From the NCBI GenBank assembly GCA_013365365.1, contig JABVXU010000078.1, positions 62,001-126,000 on the forward strand: 64,000 nt of DNA. Direction: 5' to 3'. The stretch is from Cruorifilaria tuberocauda (Eukaryota; Nematoda; Chromadorea; Rhabditida; Onchocercidae). Both the position numbers and the translations under genes were made by a program. Below the pieces are notes generated by a model. That model did not search any database, had not been told where the DNA came from, and saw nothing but the letters and a program-made list of their open reading frames with translations. Of this stretch, positions 37,601 through 51,546 are shown piece by piece. Positions within the stretch are counted from its first letter, which is position 1. Every line of letters starts with the position of its first letter.

Positions 37601-40600
37601 TTATTGAAAAAATAAAATTTTAATAAATAAAAAAAGCTTGCATTGCTTGAATTTATTCCTTCAAGAATAAATGAACTATTTATGTTAAATTTTTATTGTT
37701 CAGATAAAAATTATTAATTTAATATGCAGAATTATGCATAAACTTATTATTAAATAAGAAATGAAGCAGAAGAAGATAGAGAAAAGAACATAAAGCAATA
37801 AAATTTCTCCTCCGATTATATAAGCCCTCTATTTTTCTAAATTTAGAATTATATTCATTGAAAATATCTCAGGTGACCCGAAATATACTTAAGTGCAACA
37901 TAGAGTATTTATTTATAATGATATAATGAATCAAAATGAAAATTTATTATCGTAGTTGTGGCTGATGCTATCCAGAATTCCTACGACAAGTTTCATATTG
38001 AATTATTTAATTTAAATATTGAAAGCGCAATATAATATAATAAATTTAAAAAATACGAATTAAACCCATACCATACTTTTTAATAATTAAATCTGAAAAA
38101 TTTTTCAAAATTCTTTAAGAGGAAGTTCGATACGTTCGCCATTGCACATTTATAACTATGTTACAAAGATTCGTCTTATTTTTAAATTTCAAAACAGAAA
38201 AATTAAAGTTTTAAGTTTTTACTATATAGAAATTCTTCTATTAATGATTCCCTTTGTATTATTAATTCAATCGAAGAAATAATAATTCATTGTTATTGAA
38301 CAGAAAAAAGAAAACAGTGAATTCAAATGATGTTTTGTCTGCAAGTAACTCCAATGCATTGAAATTCTCAATTTCCTCAATTTTATTTCAATTTTGCAAA
38401 AACTTCGACAATTGCTCTCAGCCAGCTATCGTTAACTTCAGATAACCACCGGTCACTCATTCCTCATTCTTGTAACTCTCGTCTTTGCGAAACTTTTTAA
38501 ATCCGAGTTGCAATGTATCTTGATAATAAATATTTTTCTGCATCAAATAATCTAATTTATATTACAACTTATCATCATCATTATTTTCTTTATAATCCCT
38601 GTTCTAATCTAAGTTCAAAAAAATCAATCAAATTTTCTTCCGCATCGCACTTAAAATAAAATATGAAAAGCAACAGTAAATAATAAATTATGGCAAAAAT
38701 GTAAAACGTATAAATGAGTGTTATTTGAATATTCTATTTCTGAATCCTTGTTGGATTAGTTAATGAAAGGAAAGATAACTGCGTCTTTCGCATTTGCTGA
38801 ACTTTGCCACTTTAAATTAAGAAATAAAATTAAACAAATAACTGGCTATTATACATCACTTTAATTTAATTTCTTCTCCAGCATGATTTATGGCTCTTTA
38901 TTTTAAAATAAAGAAATGGTATTCGAACAGAAAATTACAGTGAATTTTTATTTCAAATCGAAATGAATGGCATGAGAAAATACGAAATCTTTCATCCAAA
39001 AAGCGTGTGCTTTTCCCATAATGTTTCATGGATTTTTGTAAGCATGAAATTTATAGCAAATTTTAAGACAAAATTACAAATAACCAATAAAACATTTTTC
39101 TTCATGTGGGTCGAAATTAAAATTTTCATAATTTAAAATGCCATAGTTTTCCTCTGATAATTTTCTCGGTACAAATTGATACATTTAAGGGATGTAACAA
39201 TTGATAGTGTGAAATCGACTGGAAAGGTACCAAATTATTTAAAAAATCTTTAAAAAAATTACTAAGGGCATACTAATAAAGTTAATACTCTGTCCTGGGA
39301 AAGCACTTTGATAGGTCATAACGTTGAAAAATCAAAGTTTGCTAATTTAGTATTAATAGAAAAATGTCTCAAAACTTCATATATTAAAATTGAAAGTAAT
39401 AGTGAGTAAAACATCCCTCGATATTTCAATTACAAATCCTTATCAACTCTTATTTGAAAAAACAATAGAGAGTACTTTCGACAAAGTTGATAAGAAAAAA
39501 GAAACTTATTCAAAACAAATGATGCGTGGACAACGATGTCAAATTTTTTTCATTTTTTAAAATGCGAAAAAATAGACGAAAATAAATGCATGAAAGTTTG
39601 CCTTAATCAATTTTGCTATGAATTTTGTTTGAAATAAAATATTTTTTTATATAAAATTTTTCACTGCAGGAATATGGAAATTTCAAAGGTTTCCATGCGA
39701 TATCCTCAGACAGTTTAAAACAACTACGAATTTTGTTTAAATTCCATTTCAAAATCAATAATACTGCTGACGATATTGCAAAAGATGAAATGGAATAAAT
39801 GCAGCTATCAGGAAAAGTTTTTATAAATTATCAATTGATGATGGATCGATTTTTTGTTCAGCTTTTGTAGAAGTTCTCAATAAAATTTTGAATAATATGT
39901 GGAAAGCATGTTAATAAATGGCTGAGTCATTAACTTCGATACTACATATTTACTTATTATTGGGAATTTAAAATTCTAACTCTAATCAAGTGGAAATATA
40001 TTAAAAGAAATTCGCCTTTATGATAACGATAGCAGCACAGAAAAACATGTAGTTCGTACTTTTTTATAGTCATAGACAATAAAAATGGGTTGATGAAGAT
40101 TTTATTTTCTAATTTCCGGTCAAATGTTCATGCAATATCACCTTTTTTGATTGTACTACAATATAAACTGATTTCTTCAATGTTATCAACAACTGATTAA
40201 AATCATAAAAATCAAAGGATAAGAAAAATGTTCATCTTTTCGACGCATAATATTTAACCAAAACTTCTAATTATGATAGAAAGCTTTAAAAAGGTAGCTA
40301 TAGTTCCAGATGTTTTAGGATATCCATATGAGTGATTTAATAAAACGTCTATCATTAAAGGTAAGAAATGAAAATGTCATTGAGACAGGTTAATGTCTTA
40401 TTAAGTTAACGATCACTTGATTTTCAAAATTGTCTTTTCAAGAAGTGAATGAAAAATTATAAATTTCTGCATATGGGACTATAATCAATTGGTTGCAGAT
40501 GAAATCGATCCGACGATATCTATTTGCATTCCCTTCCTGTTTACCTCATCGTCTCCAAAATTAATTGTAAATAAAAATAAGTAACAGATAGTAAAGTAAC

Positions 40601-43141
40601 CAAACATTCATTGGAAATCATTAGTATATGAATGAAATAATACCGATTGATTTATGATTGATATTTTTCTACATATTTACACAAAACTACTGAAGTTTTA
40701 TTTATATATCTAAACATAAAGCGAATTATAAACACAAATAAAAGCTTTTTAAATGGATTTAAATGTGAAAAATATGATACAACCTTTTAAAACCAGTTCT
40801 TTTATGGTAAAAATAAAGTATAATCAATACATATATAAATTTATTTCAGTCAAATCTGTTTCACTTTTTTTTAATAATATAATAACATCAATAAAACGAA
40901 ATATTATATTTTTATTAAGATAGAAGAAGTAAGAAAAACGAAGTAAATAGCAAAATTACGAAATAATTGTTAGTAAATGGAAAACTAAAGTTGCTATATA
41001 TTTAAATTAATGAATCTATAACAAAGTGGAAAAACGAATTAATATAAACTTTTAAAATAAACCAATATACTTAAGTCTGTCATTTCTTTACAGTTCGTGA
41101 ATTCCTTAATGGATTCGAAAAGTCCACCTTTGGTTGTAACTCTTTCCGGACGTCTTCTCCCGCATTCTTATTCTTATCTATCAGTCATTAATGTCAATAA
41201 AAAGAGAAACTTGTCACTTTTCATCACAAATGTTATATTTCTTTTCTAATGAAGAAATCAAAATATAGAATCTAAGAATAAATTTAAATATAGGTAAGTG
41301 TAATTGGAACGGATGAAATGAAATATAAATAGAGGAAAGAGAAATAATCACTTTGAAGGGAACTTAGGATATGATAGTGGCAACACTAATGTGTAGAGAA
41401 GCTGAGAGGAGAAAAATTCAAGTTTTGTGAGCTTTTTGCTAACAGAGCATTAATGCATTATGTTTTCTAATGTAATTATGCGGGACAATTTTTTTAAAGC
41501 AAATTCAATGACCAAGGACAGAATGGAGGAAAAATTGAAAGATGATAAGTTCAGTGCAAGGAAGGAAGTAAGCTTGATCTAAATTAATACTGGAAATTTT
41601 GATTAACTGGATTTGGAAAAGTTGTTTCCTAACTCGCACATATCCGTAAAGGAGAGGTTGCATGGATACCTTTTCACATCATTGATTAAGCACTATTATT
41701 GTTGCAGAAGTCTCTCAAATGTCTTAACCATTAAAGAAGTTTGATCGAATTTCTTGAGAGACAGCGTGAAACTTTCATTTTCTTCCCCGATGATTGCTGC
41801 ACAATCAGTGTAGCTGAGGAAGTTGATTATCAATTTTCTTTCTGTCATCTACAAGAACTGATTTTAATATATACTAATTAGAATCACTACAGCATAATTA
41901 TATAATCTGAGATATACTAATATGTGACTTAGTTTGATGTTATCCTAGCAATCTTTTACTGCCTGATTTATTTCACGTGTCTTTTTCAATTTAATAAGTA
42001 TGTGTTTGAATTAAAGATTAAATAAAAGAAGAGTGAGTAAGAAATAATTGAAATCTGACATATTCATCAAGTTTTATTGCAATAACCATGAAGCGGAATC
42101 ATAGTATCGTTTCTCAAAATGAATATTCGATTTGCTTTAGCATACTATTTAGACAAACGTGTAAGCACATTCAGTTTGTAGCACAAGTCTGGAATTGTGA
42201 AACTGATTCATACAAAGAGAGTTGCTGTTCAATGAGCCAAAAAAGTACTAAACATTTTTTTAAGACTTGATAGACACTGTTAATATGTAGCAAAAATCAA
42301 AACGGAAGAAGAAATGAATGTGATAAATAAATGGGACCTGATTTACTTCTCGAAACATTAGTACGAATATTTATTAATTTAATAATATTCATTGATTGCC
42401 CGAGGTTTTTACTTTAATTAGCCACTCATTTAATTGTAAAGTGTAAAACTTACAAAATAATGAATAGCGACTGTATTTAAAACTGTTTTTCCCTTTTAGT
42501 CAACACATGTGAGAAAGTTTTTAAATTGATCTTAGACAATTATTTTAAATTAATTGCAGTTCAACATTACTGATGTTCATATGAAATACTGTACTTATTC
42601 GTTTTAAGATAATTCAGTGTAGTAACACTATACTATTCATTAAAACACGAATTTAAAAGTAGGATGCAAAGCATTCACTCTTCACCAACCTATTATTTTA
42701 CATTCTAACTTCTGAAAATATAATATGGAATCTGATGGGATTGATAAGCAAGTAGAATCCATCATCGAACACCATGAATGAAAATATCTTTTCATGACGA
42801 AATAAACAATTTTTAACTTAAGTTTCACACATAGTTTGAAATACCAGCGGAGAACGATGTATCCGAATTGAAAGGATGAATCATTTTAGTTTCATCAGTA
42901 ATGATAACGTTTTATTCATCTAAGAATGATAGATTTTCCTTCAGAATTCCCACTTATGCTTTTTTCGATATCTATTTAGCAAATTACCCGCATACATACA
43001 TTGTAAATTTAGTTTAGATAAAAAATTGAAATTTTAATTAAAAGAAATAATAGGAAAGATGAATTGGAAACTACTGTAGCAATGAAATAATTTCTACTTT
43101 CCCACATCTTTAATAGTTTGCAAATTCTGCCAACTGTTTCA

Positions 43142-43186
43142 TACCTTCGCAACACAATAATAATAGAATACTATTATGCGAAGGTA
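43142..43186. repeat. Inverted repeat / hairpin
   Basis: TACCTTCGCA at 43142-43151 is the exact reverse complement of TGCGAAGGTA at 43177-43186. Inside lie a 9-base bulge and a second stem TAATAG/CTATTA around a 4-base loop. Confidence 0.45.
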
Positions 43187-44357
43187 ATGCTCAGGTAAAT
43201 ATTTTATTTACTTATTTTACGGACATAATAATGGTATACTCAAGGTTGTGTCCAAGAGATGTATATTCTATAAATCTATCAATGATATCTGATAAGCTCC
43301 TTAGGAATATATCATGTTTCCAAAGAAATGATGAGGAATTATTATGGTAAGCTCTTTTACAAAGACGCATGCATCCCTTAATATATTTAGCTTGCACCTG
43401 CACTTACATTTATATTTACTACCATTTTTATCGTTATCAGCTTATTCTTCAAGTATATATTAGAGTATGCATGAGAGTAAATAGACGTATTTATCGGAAT
43501 GTAAGATATTCGTTGAAATGATGTGCACTGTACTATTCAAGCATGCATTAAGCATAAAATGCAAATGCAAATGTTTCACTTTTTTTGTGAAATAATCAAT
43601 TCAGTTATAAAAATTTATTTTGTTGAAAAATTTATTTCGAAATTACTGCTGCTGCCTGATCACTTCTAATTATTAATTATAAAAACATTGCATCATAAGT
43701 ATTATCTTTCTTTAGCGATCATTCAAATAAACTTTGATAAAAATCATGTGCAAATATTCGAAAGAGAAATAAGTTAATACTTTTCTTTGCAATCTATCAC
43801 TGATATATAATTGTACGTCAGATTTCTCTGAAAATCGTCTCGTCGATGTCATTGATATCACACACTGCAATAAATTTTTATCACCATCCGACAGACGACT
43901 GTTCACATCTCAAATTGAATAATTATAATTCTTTAGTTTGCGAAAATGTTTTGAGTGCATTTGTAATTAGCGATTCATCTGTGGCAATTTTTTATAAACA
44001 AATTTACCGCTGAGAGATGGATTAAATTGCATCGCGGAAATAAGATCTTTAGAAATATTTTATGTGACTATATTTTCGTGAAATTTATAATCTTAATGAC
44101 CAAAAACCTCTAATGAACGCTAAGACCGAAATTTACTGCTAATCATTTATAGATATTAGAGTTAATTTTTGACATATAAAACAATGTATTATTGAAACAT
44201 ACTAAATTGATTTTACTGAAAAGAAATGAATGATGAAAATATTAGCACTGAATGGGAAAAATTAATGTCTAAAATAAAATTTATATGCTTATGATGCTAT
44301 AAATTCAGCTTATTTAATCGAAACGAAATCCCTCCGGCATGTCATCAGCGGTGAAAC

Positions 44358-44414
44358 TTATCTTCTCATCAAACACTCAGATCTTTTCAATGCATCTAAA
44401 GTCGACCTAGAAAA
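44358..44414 (-). other. Possible isolated terminal exon
   Basis: On the minus strand a strong acceptor (TTGTTTTCAG) is followed by 18 open codons (FSRSTLDALKRSECLMRR) and TAA, in a patch of higher GC content. A second frame just beyond reads ISFTADDMPEGFRFD and stop at 44314. No upstream exons could be linked, so it may be a pseudogene remnant, an RNA or chance. Confidence 0.15.
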
Positions 44415-47056
44415 CTGAAAACAATGAGGATCTTGATATATATAGATATATATAAAAATTCGGATATACCATTTAACTCAATAATTAATTACAACTATAA
44501 CATTGGTTGATTAAAGTGAACGAAATAGATTACATTGTTGTTGCCAGTGTCTAAAGAGAGATTGCTAAATATGCTTTCAAATTTTGTTTTATTTGAACTC
44601 AAAAAATTTAATCGTCACCGTGGAAATCTTGAAAGCAAACATTTGAGCAAAATATATTGATTCCTAGCTTCACTATATTCCAACGGTTATTTTGCTAATA
44701 ATTATATTAAACATTTCCTAATAGATATTGAACAATGCAATCGTCATGGTATGATCTGATTTTTCTCTGAATAAAAACTAAATATTGAATAAATTCAAAA
44801 CGACAATTGTTATTCTGAGAGTGGAGAAAATTAACTGAAAAGCAGAGATGAATGCATGCAAAAGTAATTGGCAAAATATGTGGGAAATAAACTAAATGGA
44901 AGGAAGATATATCCTAATCGGAGCACAACCAATTCTTCAATCTCTGGAACAATTTATTGTCCATCCGTTTCTGTCTTGTAGCTTCAATTTATCATTTGAA
45001 ATCAAAATAAATTGTAAATATGGATAAGCGCTTCTCTAAAACAATTCAATTTCAAGGATCAAGGATTAACAAGAATTGATAGGAAAATGAAGTATTAACA
45101 ATTATCGAAGTACCACTTGTCATGAAAATTTTTGAGTAGTTTGTTATTTCGCAGGCAAGGATTATTATAAATGTTTATTCACTGTAGAAGATTAAAGATT
45201 AGTGGTCATATTATATGATAATTATAGTCATAATAGACTTCTTGATTATTGATGATTGAAACAACTGTTTCTGAATAAGAATTGGTTGAGTAGAAGGTCA
45301 GGAAAATATAGTTGGGAGACGGCTTTGTTTTGGTGCAATAAGTTACATTGAAATGAGTTTCTTAACATTAATTGGTCCTTTTCTAGATGATACCAACGGT
45401 ACAAAGAAAGGTCATGAGGTTATTTAGTATAGGAAGGTGGAGAACAGTAGGTCATCTAGTCAATTGAAAGATGATATGAACGGTAAATATAAGGTCATTG
45501 AATATAAATTATTAGCGGCTTTCCTCAGCATCATACATCAGGAAAATATACAAACCAACTACGAAAAGAGAGTTATCTGATAATCATTCACAATATCTTT
45601 TAGCATCGTAATTCGTAAATAAACAAAGTACACCTTTTTTTATTTAACTAATCGCATCTGACACAAAGGATTTCTTTAATATAGATTTTGCCACAATAAC
45701 ACAACGACATCTCGATTTATATGGATATTTTAGGTTATAAAGCTATTTCGGTTTTCCCGATATCATAACTAGACAAAAAAACTAATTGATAATCCGCATC
45801 GGATATATCCGAAAAATCAGCAATAAATAGTCTTCAAACATTTGATGATGTTTAAGGTATTAAATCTCGATCGAACTCAGTTTTATTCCATATGTAAAAG
45901 AGCATGAAGCACCATCTTCAATTAAAAATTTTAGTTAAAAAAAGAAATTGTTAGAAACAATTGCTGAAATTTACTCGTATAATATCATTAATAAATGGAT
46001 AAAACTGGTCGTGATCATCATGATGAAACATTTACCACTTCTTAAGATATCTTTGATCACCGATTATCTTCATCAAAAATACTAATGATTCGATCAAAAT
46101 GCACTAGATTAATTAATCGACCACATGTGAAAAGGCTATATGAAGAAAGAGTATAAGGACCAGGATGGAAATCATTTGAAATATGTTTGCATCAGTAATG
46201 ATAGGGACAACGGTGAATCCCATTTAATTTGTGAACATTGCTTGCAGTACTGCTTGCAATCGAAAATCTGGACGAAATATACAAAGAAAAAGAATCAGCA
46301 AATGATTTCAACTTCATACTGTATATACAAATCGCATGGTACGAACGATAAGCGCATAGCACGTAATAATTCATCATCGTATAAGACAAAAGATAATATT
46401 TGTGCCTATCCGTATTTATCGCTATACTGTATATTCAATTCCACATCTTTAAAAGATGTATCAAAGAAATAACCTGTGATATGATATTTTCAAAAATCAA
46501 AGATGAGTGCTATGAATTAGTAAACTGAAGTGAAAGTAAACTGTTTTGTACTTGAATTATAAATTATTGACTGTAATTAACAGTTGTCTTCAAATATATG
46601 AAAAACTGACAACACTGATTATTGATTACTGCATATTTGAAATTAATTAATGATTTTATCAAGCTGATGAAAGAATAATAAATAGCAATTAAGAAACGAA
46701 AAAATCCTTCAGTGAGATTTTCTCCAAATTAAAAAGTCCTGCAGATACATTATGATTTCAAGTTACTTCGATGACAGTTATTGAGATTCATATTCGTTAG
46801 CTGGAAACCAAAAACAGATTTTCACATCCTCTTACTCTATCATTAAAGTTCAGCTATTTTTTTAGAACGAACTTGAAGAGTGACATTCAATTAGTTTGCT
46901 GCTATTTTTTATTTCACTGATTAATATTTCATTTATTGTCTTCGAAAATCCATTTCAAGGTCATTATTTGGTTAGATGACCCGTATATTAGACGTTTGAC
47001 CATTTCGAGATCTGGGACTATCAATTGTACATGCCAAGAACGTTTTATAATTTATT

Positions 47057-47088
47057 ATAAGTTATTACCGAAATTCTTCGGAACTTAT
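47057..47088. repeat. Bulged hairpin
   Basis: ATAAGTT (47057-47063) and CCGAA (47068-47072) pair with TTCGGAACTTAT (47077-47088) around a 4-base loop, leaving a 4-base bulge. It lies 345 bases beyond the FABP stop at 47433 and may be in that 3' UTR. Confidence 0.4.
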
Positions 47089-47432
47089 TATTAAGCAACC
47101 GAGAGTACAGCATTATAAATTGAGGTCAATAACAATTCAGGATATTTTTGCAAACAAAATAAGAAGAAATTCAAAAGTACAACCATGTAGAGTATTTGGC
47201 CAACTGAACTCTGACTTGGAATTTATACCACTTTTATCACTTTAGACGTCACAACAGGCATTCTTGTCACTCTTTTCCAAAATATCTATTAATCACTTTT
47301 ACAAAATTAAAACCCTACGCACCTTGTCAATTTTGTAAATTTTGCAGTGGAATAATGCATATAGGACCCGCTAGCAATGTCAATGATATGTTGATGCGTG
47401 CAGAAGAAAAATTTGAAGAGAAAAATTAAAAT

Positions 47433-48975
47433 TTAACAAAATTCAGGATGATTATTTATATCATAGGAGCACACTTTTCGATAGAAACCAGCTGCATTTA
47501 CTCCTTTCCACGTAGTACGCTGAAATATTTCCGGGTTAACGGATTTATATGGATAATTCGAAATCAGATTAATATTAGCAACCATCGAACAGCCTAATTC
47601 CAGAAAAAGAAGTAATCATAAAAATAAATTAATGATTTTAAAAATTTGCTACTATATCTATTTTAGCGTTACGTTTTGAGGCAAAATTATGTTATAATTT
47701 AAAGAGAAGATATAATCAATAATCTGATTGGAAAATAAAACATGCCATGATCAGATAATCATCTTCTCGCGTATACTGGAACATTTCGTTGTCCTCTGGA
47801 TTTTCTACACGTATCACATTTTCCGTCATCACCGCTCCATTCTCAATTGTATCTATTGTTACCTACAAATGATTACTGCTTTTATCATTGTGATCACTTC
47901 CTATTTATTAATTTTCAAGCATACTATCAATAGGATGATAGAGATATTAACGTTTTCCACAATCTTTTTTTTCCATTTTCGACCAGAAGCTTAGCAAGAA
48001 CTGTAGATTTTCGTAATATGTGAAAGATGAAGAACTGTAATAAATCCATGAATGATTTTAGGAGTAAAAATGTATTTTTGTAATGTTATAGAAGAATAGC
48101 ATAATTAATTGTGGAAATAAATCATTCCCATTTTGCTAATAAGTTTCGCTGTAGTGCTTATACCAGAAATATAATTAATTAATGTACCATACGTGATAAT
48201 ACTGAAGTAACGAAATTTCTACTGTAAATTCTATTCACAAATGATTACGTGAAATCTGTTCAGTTGTAAAAATGATATAATATTTAAATGGCATACATTG
48301 AACAGGCCATCCTCCAAGTGATCAGTTAAAAAAGAAGTACCAAGTGCAAAATCTGTATAAAGTACATTTTTCTTCCATGTGAGAGTTTCCATATCGTATC
48401 TTGAAGGTAACCCTGAAGCTGCTTTTCGAATTACCTTCGTGACACTTGCTATTAGAATAAGTCGACGTGTAAGCCATTTATAGCCTGGAAAAAATTTTTT
48501 TAATTCCCAAACAGACATAAATGTGTGTAATTTGAGTTCCCGACTATTAAAATCAAACAAATATATGATGTGATGTAATTTATGAAATAATATTTTTTTC
48601 TTAATCATTTAATCATTGCTGAACATGGAAGCTAAATTGTTTGAATCAGAAGCATAATATGTCCGATCTGATATTTACATTAGCATTTTGTTTCTTCGTC
48701 TAACTGATGCTTGATATTAAAAGAAATAAAAGACAAATTGATATTCATCAATAATGAAGGGAAGTGTTACTAAAGAACCATATCACGTGATAAAAGAACA
48801 GATATTGAATTGAATGTTGCAAACCTCGTGCAGTAAGATATTCATCCAAATTAATAGATTTTTCGAGCGTGTATTCTCCAAAAAATACATTGGGCAGTTT
48901 TTTGGAATCAGTGGAAAATGAATACGGGAGAGTAAGTAACAGCAACGGTGGTAGCCATGAAAATTTTGGCTTCAT
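47433..48975 (-). CDS. Secreted fatty-acid-binding protein, divergent copy 1 (4 exons, 180 aa)
   Basis: Member of the nematode secreted FABP group (ten-strand beta-barrel lipid carriers). Exons 48975-48825, 48484-48297, 47862-47746, 47519-47433. Exons 2 and 3 have exactly the lengths of copy 2 (188 and 117). Residues 1-22 look like a signal peptide (PPLLLLTLPYSFS). The family start LPNVFFGEYTLEKS, the segment YKWLTRRLILIASVTKV and RYDMETLTWKKN match the other two copies. The position that carries the ligand carboxylate-binding Arg in the C-terminal R-x-Y motif reads GFY instead of RYY, so ordinary fatty-acid binding is doubtful. The C-terminus is longer than in copy 2 and adds two cysteines. 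The intron after exon 3 starts with GC (ATG|GCATGT); the GT three bases downstream loses the family C-terminus. An orphan acceptor stands at 48988. Confidence 0.85.
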
Positions 48976-51546
48976 AGAGTGATAGCCCTGTAAAAGCATC
49001 AATGGATGTTTTAAATATTCGAAAAATATAAGAAAGAGTTGAACAAATTATTGATACAGTAATTGGAAGACGTTAAAAACAAGCACTCAAGTGTTCATGA
49101 TATTGCAAGTTTACTTATTTCTGCAGATCTTAGCGTCGAGGAAAGTTTGATTTAATAGCATTAATAGTAATAAATGATCAGTAATTGAAATCGTTTCATC
49201 ATAAGATCAATTAAACTTGGTATGACTATTTAGGGCTAAAAGTCTTAGATCAAAAAAAGAATTTGGAGCTTTCAAGATCGAAAAATTATCATCTCAGCAG
49301 TAACTTATCATTTGATTACTAAGGCTAAAATGTATGATTCAGAATGAAATAAGGATGTAACATCCTAAATTAACTCTCCGAAATAAAGTAATGGTAGAAC
49401 TTTTTGAATCTTAAATTTTGTTGTTTTATCTTTGCAGCATTCCATATATGAGATGATAAATTTGACCTGATTTGCACAGCTCTTCATTTCCGTCGTTCTT
49501 CTTTTTTTCCCGTTTTCTTGTAATGAATAAAAGTGGCACCTCGAATCATTCAACAATTTCAATAACTATTAATTTTTTGCATGATTTCACTAGAAAATTA
49601 CGGTTTTTTAAAATTAGCTTTAATATATTTCTTTTACTCTACATCAATAAGAGTAAAGGAAGAATGGGGAAGGATTTCTTTATGCTATTCATGATTAAAA
49701 AAGAAACTTAACCAATTCTGACTTGCTCTGTTCCACCTACGTTTTGCTGGTAATAAAATTATGATCTTTCTTGTTTGTAAAAATCTCGATGCTGATTGCC
49801 AAAGAGGTTAAAATTTTTAATGATATGAAGTATTTTTGAATTAATATATACAAAGTCGATTCATATAAACAGCCGTGATTACAGTTATGCATAATAATAT
49901 TCATTTTAGAAAGGTGAGTTATAATCAAGAATTTTGATTCTAATACATCTAAGGATGATTCATAATAAAAATGTTAGCTATTTTAATATTAAATTTCTTT
50001 GAAAAGACATTATGAAGCAAACTTTAAAAAGATTAAGATATCATTCTTTGCCTCTTGTTTCTTCTGCCAAACGATTTTTACTTTTGTAGAGTCACAAAAA
50101 GATTTGTTACAATGAAAAAATAATAAATTAAAAACAATTTGGGCAGATTAATGAATAAACAGAAATTAGCAAGCGAAATAAAACGAAAGCGAAATTCGTA
50201 ATTCGACAAATTCGACAAAAAACAAATTCGAGAATAAACGAAGAGAGAAGTGCAAGTAATTTTCTGTTCCCGAAATATTTGCAGTAATAGATCTGTATAA
50301 GCAATATATGATCGGAATAAATAAATCAAGAACTGAATTGTTTGCAAATTATTTAACCATTTAAACATGCAATAACGAAGAACTATTTCTCGAAACGTGA
50401 AGTGCTGGAAGATTTAAATTGAGGACAACTGCACCCACCCGATATGATTTGATGTGATAGAATTCAGATTTGAATGCATCTCTTCATCGGTATATGCGAG
50501 ACGCTCATCTCAATAATGTAATTATTATAGTTTGTGCATGAAGGAATGAATAAATTACGAAGAAAGAGCTAAAAATACACTTCAAGAATAACTTTTTATT
50601 AAATAAATCAATAATATGATACATGATTAAGCAGTATAAAACAATAAATTAATGATACCAATTGTAAAATTAATAGCGATCAGTTCTAATTACAAGAACT
50701 TTATTAAATTTCATAATAAAAAAATTAAAACCAAAAGAGAACAGAATTCGATGATGGAAACTTAGTGACAATTACATCAATTTAATTTAAATCATTCTAC
50801 ATCTTTTGAACTCATAAATACTGCTTATCATTAATCACTATTCCGTGCCAATTTTGCTTTCATTGCAATATACTATTTGAACCAATAGTGCAAGATGGAT
50901 GAGTAAAGTGTAAATAGTATATTTATACTAAAATTTCCTGATTTAATGACAAAGATAAAATAGTGAAATTCAGTTTGAAATTTGATAAAGATTAGTTTGT
51001 TTAATTTTACAAAAGAATTTCCATTCATGATTTCTGAATTGACCGCTGTAATTGAGGTATGAAAAACTTTAAAATACGAAAAAAAGTGTGAAATAACTTG
51101 CTGTAAAAGATTCTTGAAAATTTATGATTCGCCACTCTATTACACTTAAATACTTGCAGCACTTCAACATAAATATCAAACTAAAGCTGAGACACTTAAT
51201 TGCTCTAACCATCGAATTTTGCTGCTTCGATAAATTTTTATTTATCACTTCAACATTCGCTACTATCAGTGATCATCACATAATGATGTATTTATCAATA
51301 ATTTATGTTTCATGCAATGCATAATGGACCTGTCACCAACTCTACTTATCTCGTCACCAATGACTGTGACTTTCACTAAATTAGCAAATCATTCTTCCCA
51401 CTTGATAAAATTTTTACTCCTCCTTTGCTGCAGACATAGTAATTTAAACAAATTTGGAATGGATTTATACGGAATTCCTTGACATGAGAATAATATTGAA
51501 ACGGAAAATAAATTTAATAAAAATGATGGAATGAAATAATATTAAA
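48976..51546. other. Spacer between FABP copies 1 and 2
   Basis: AT-rich 2.6 kb spacer. No remnant of a fourth FABP copy was recognised on either strand; open frames are short. It should contain the promoter of copy 1 and the 3' UTR of copy 2. Confidence 0.5.
48988..48989 (-). other. Candidate spliced-leader acceptor of FABP copy 1
   Basis: CTTTTACAG lies 12 bases before the ATG at 48975 with no coding exon upstream, as expected of a trans-splice site. Confidence 0.4.

Larger units (their letters stand above)
36494..47432. other. 11 kb gene-poor AT-rich interval
   Basis: No splice-connected coding series, tRNA or transposase was recognised on either strand. It holds a small degenerate tandem repeat (37446), two hairpins (43142, 47057), one islet with an exon-like reading (44314-44414) and one intronless 110-codon open frame (46140-46472, plus strand, cysteine-bearing, no recognised motif). 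The globin promoter should lie at its left end and the 3' UTR of the first FABP gene at its right end. Confidence 0.5.

Noticed and set aside
46192..46389. Minus-strand frame opposite the 110-codon frame
   Set aside because: Antisense shadow with no motif and no neighbouring exon.
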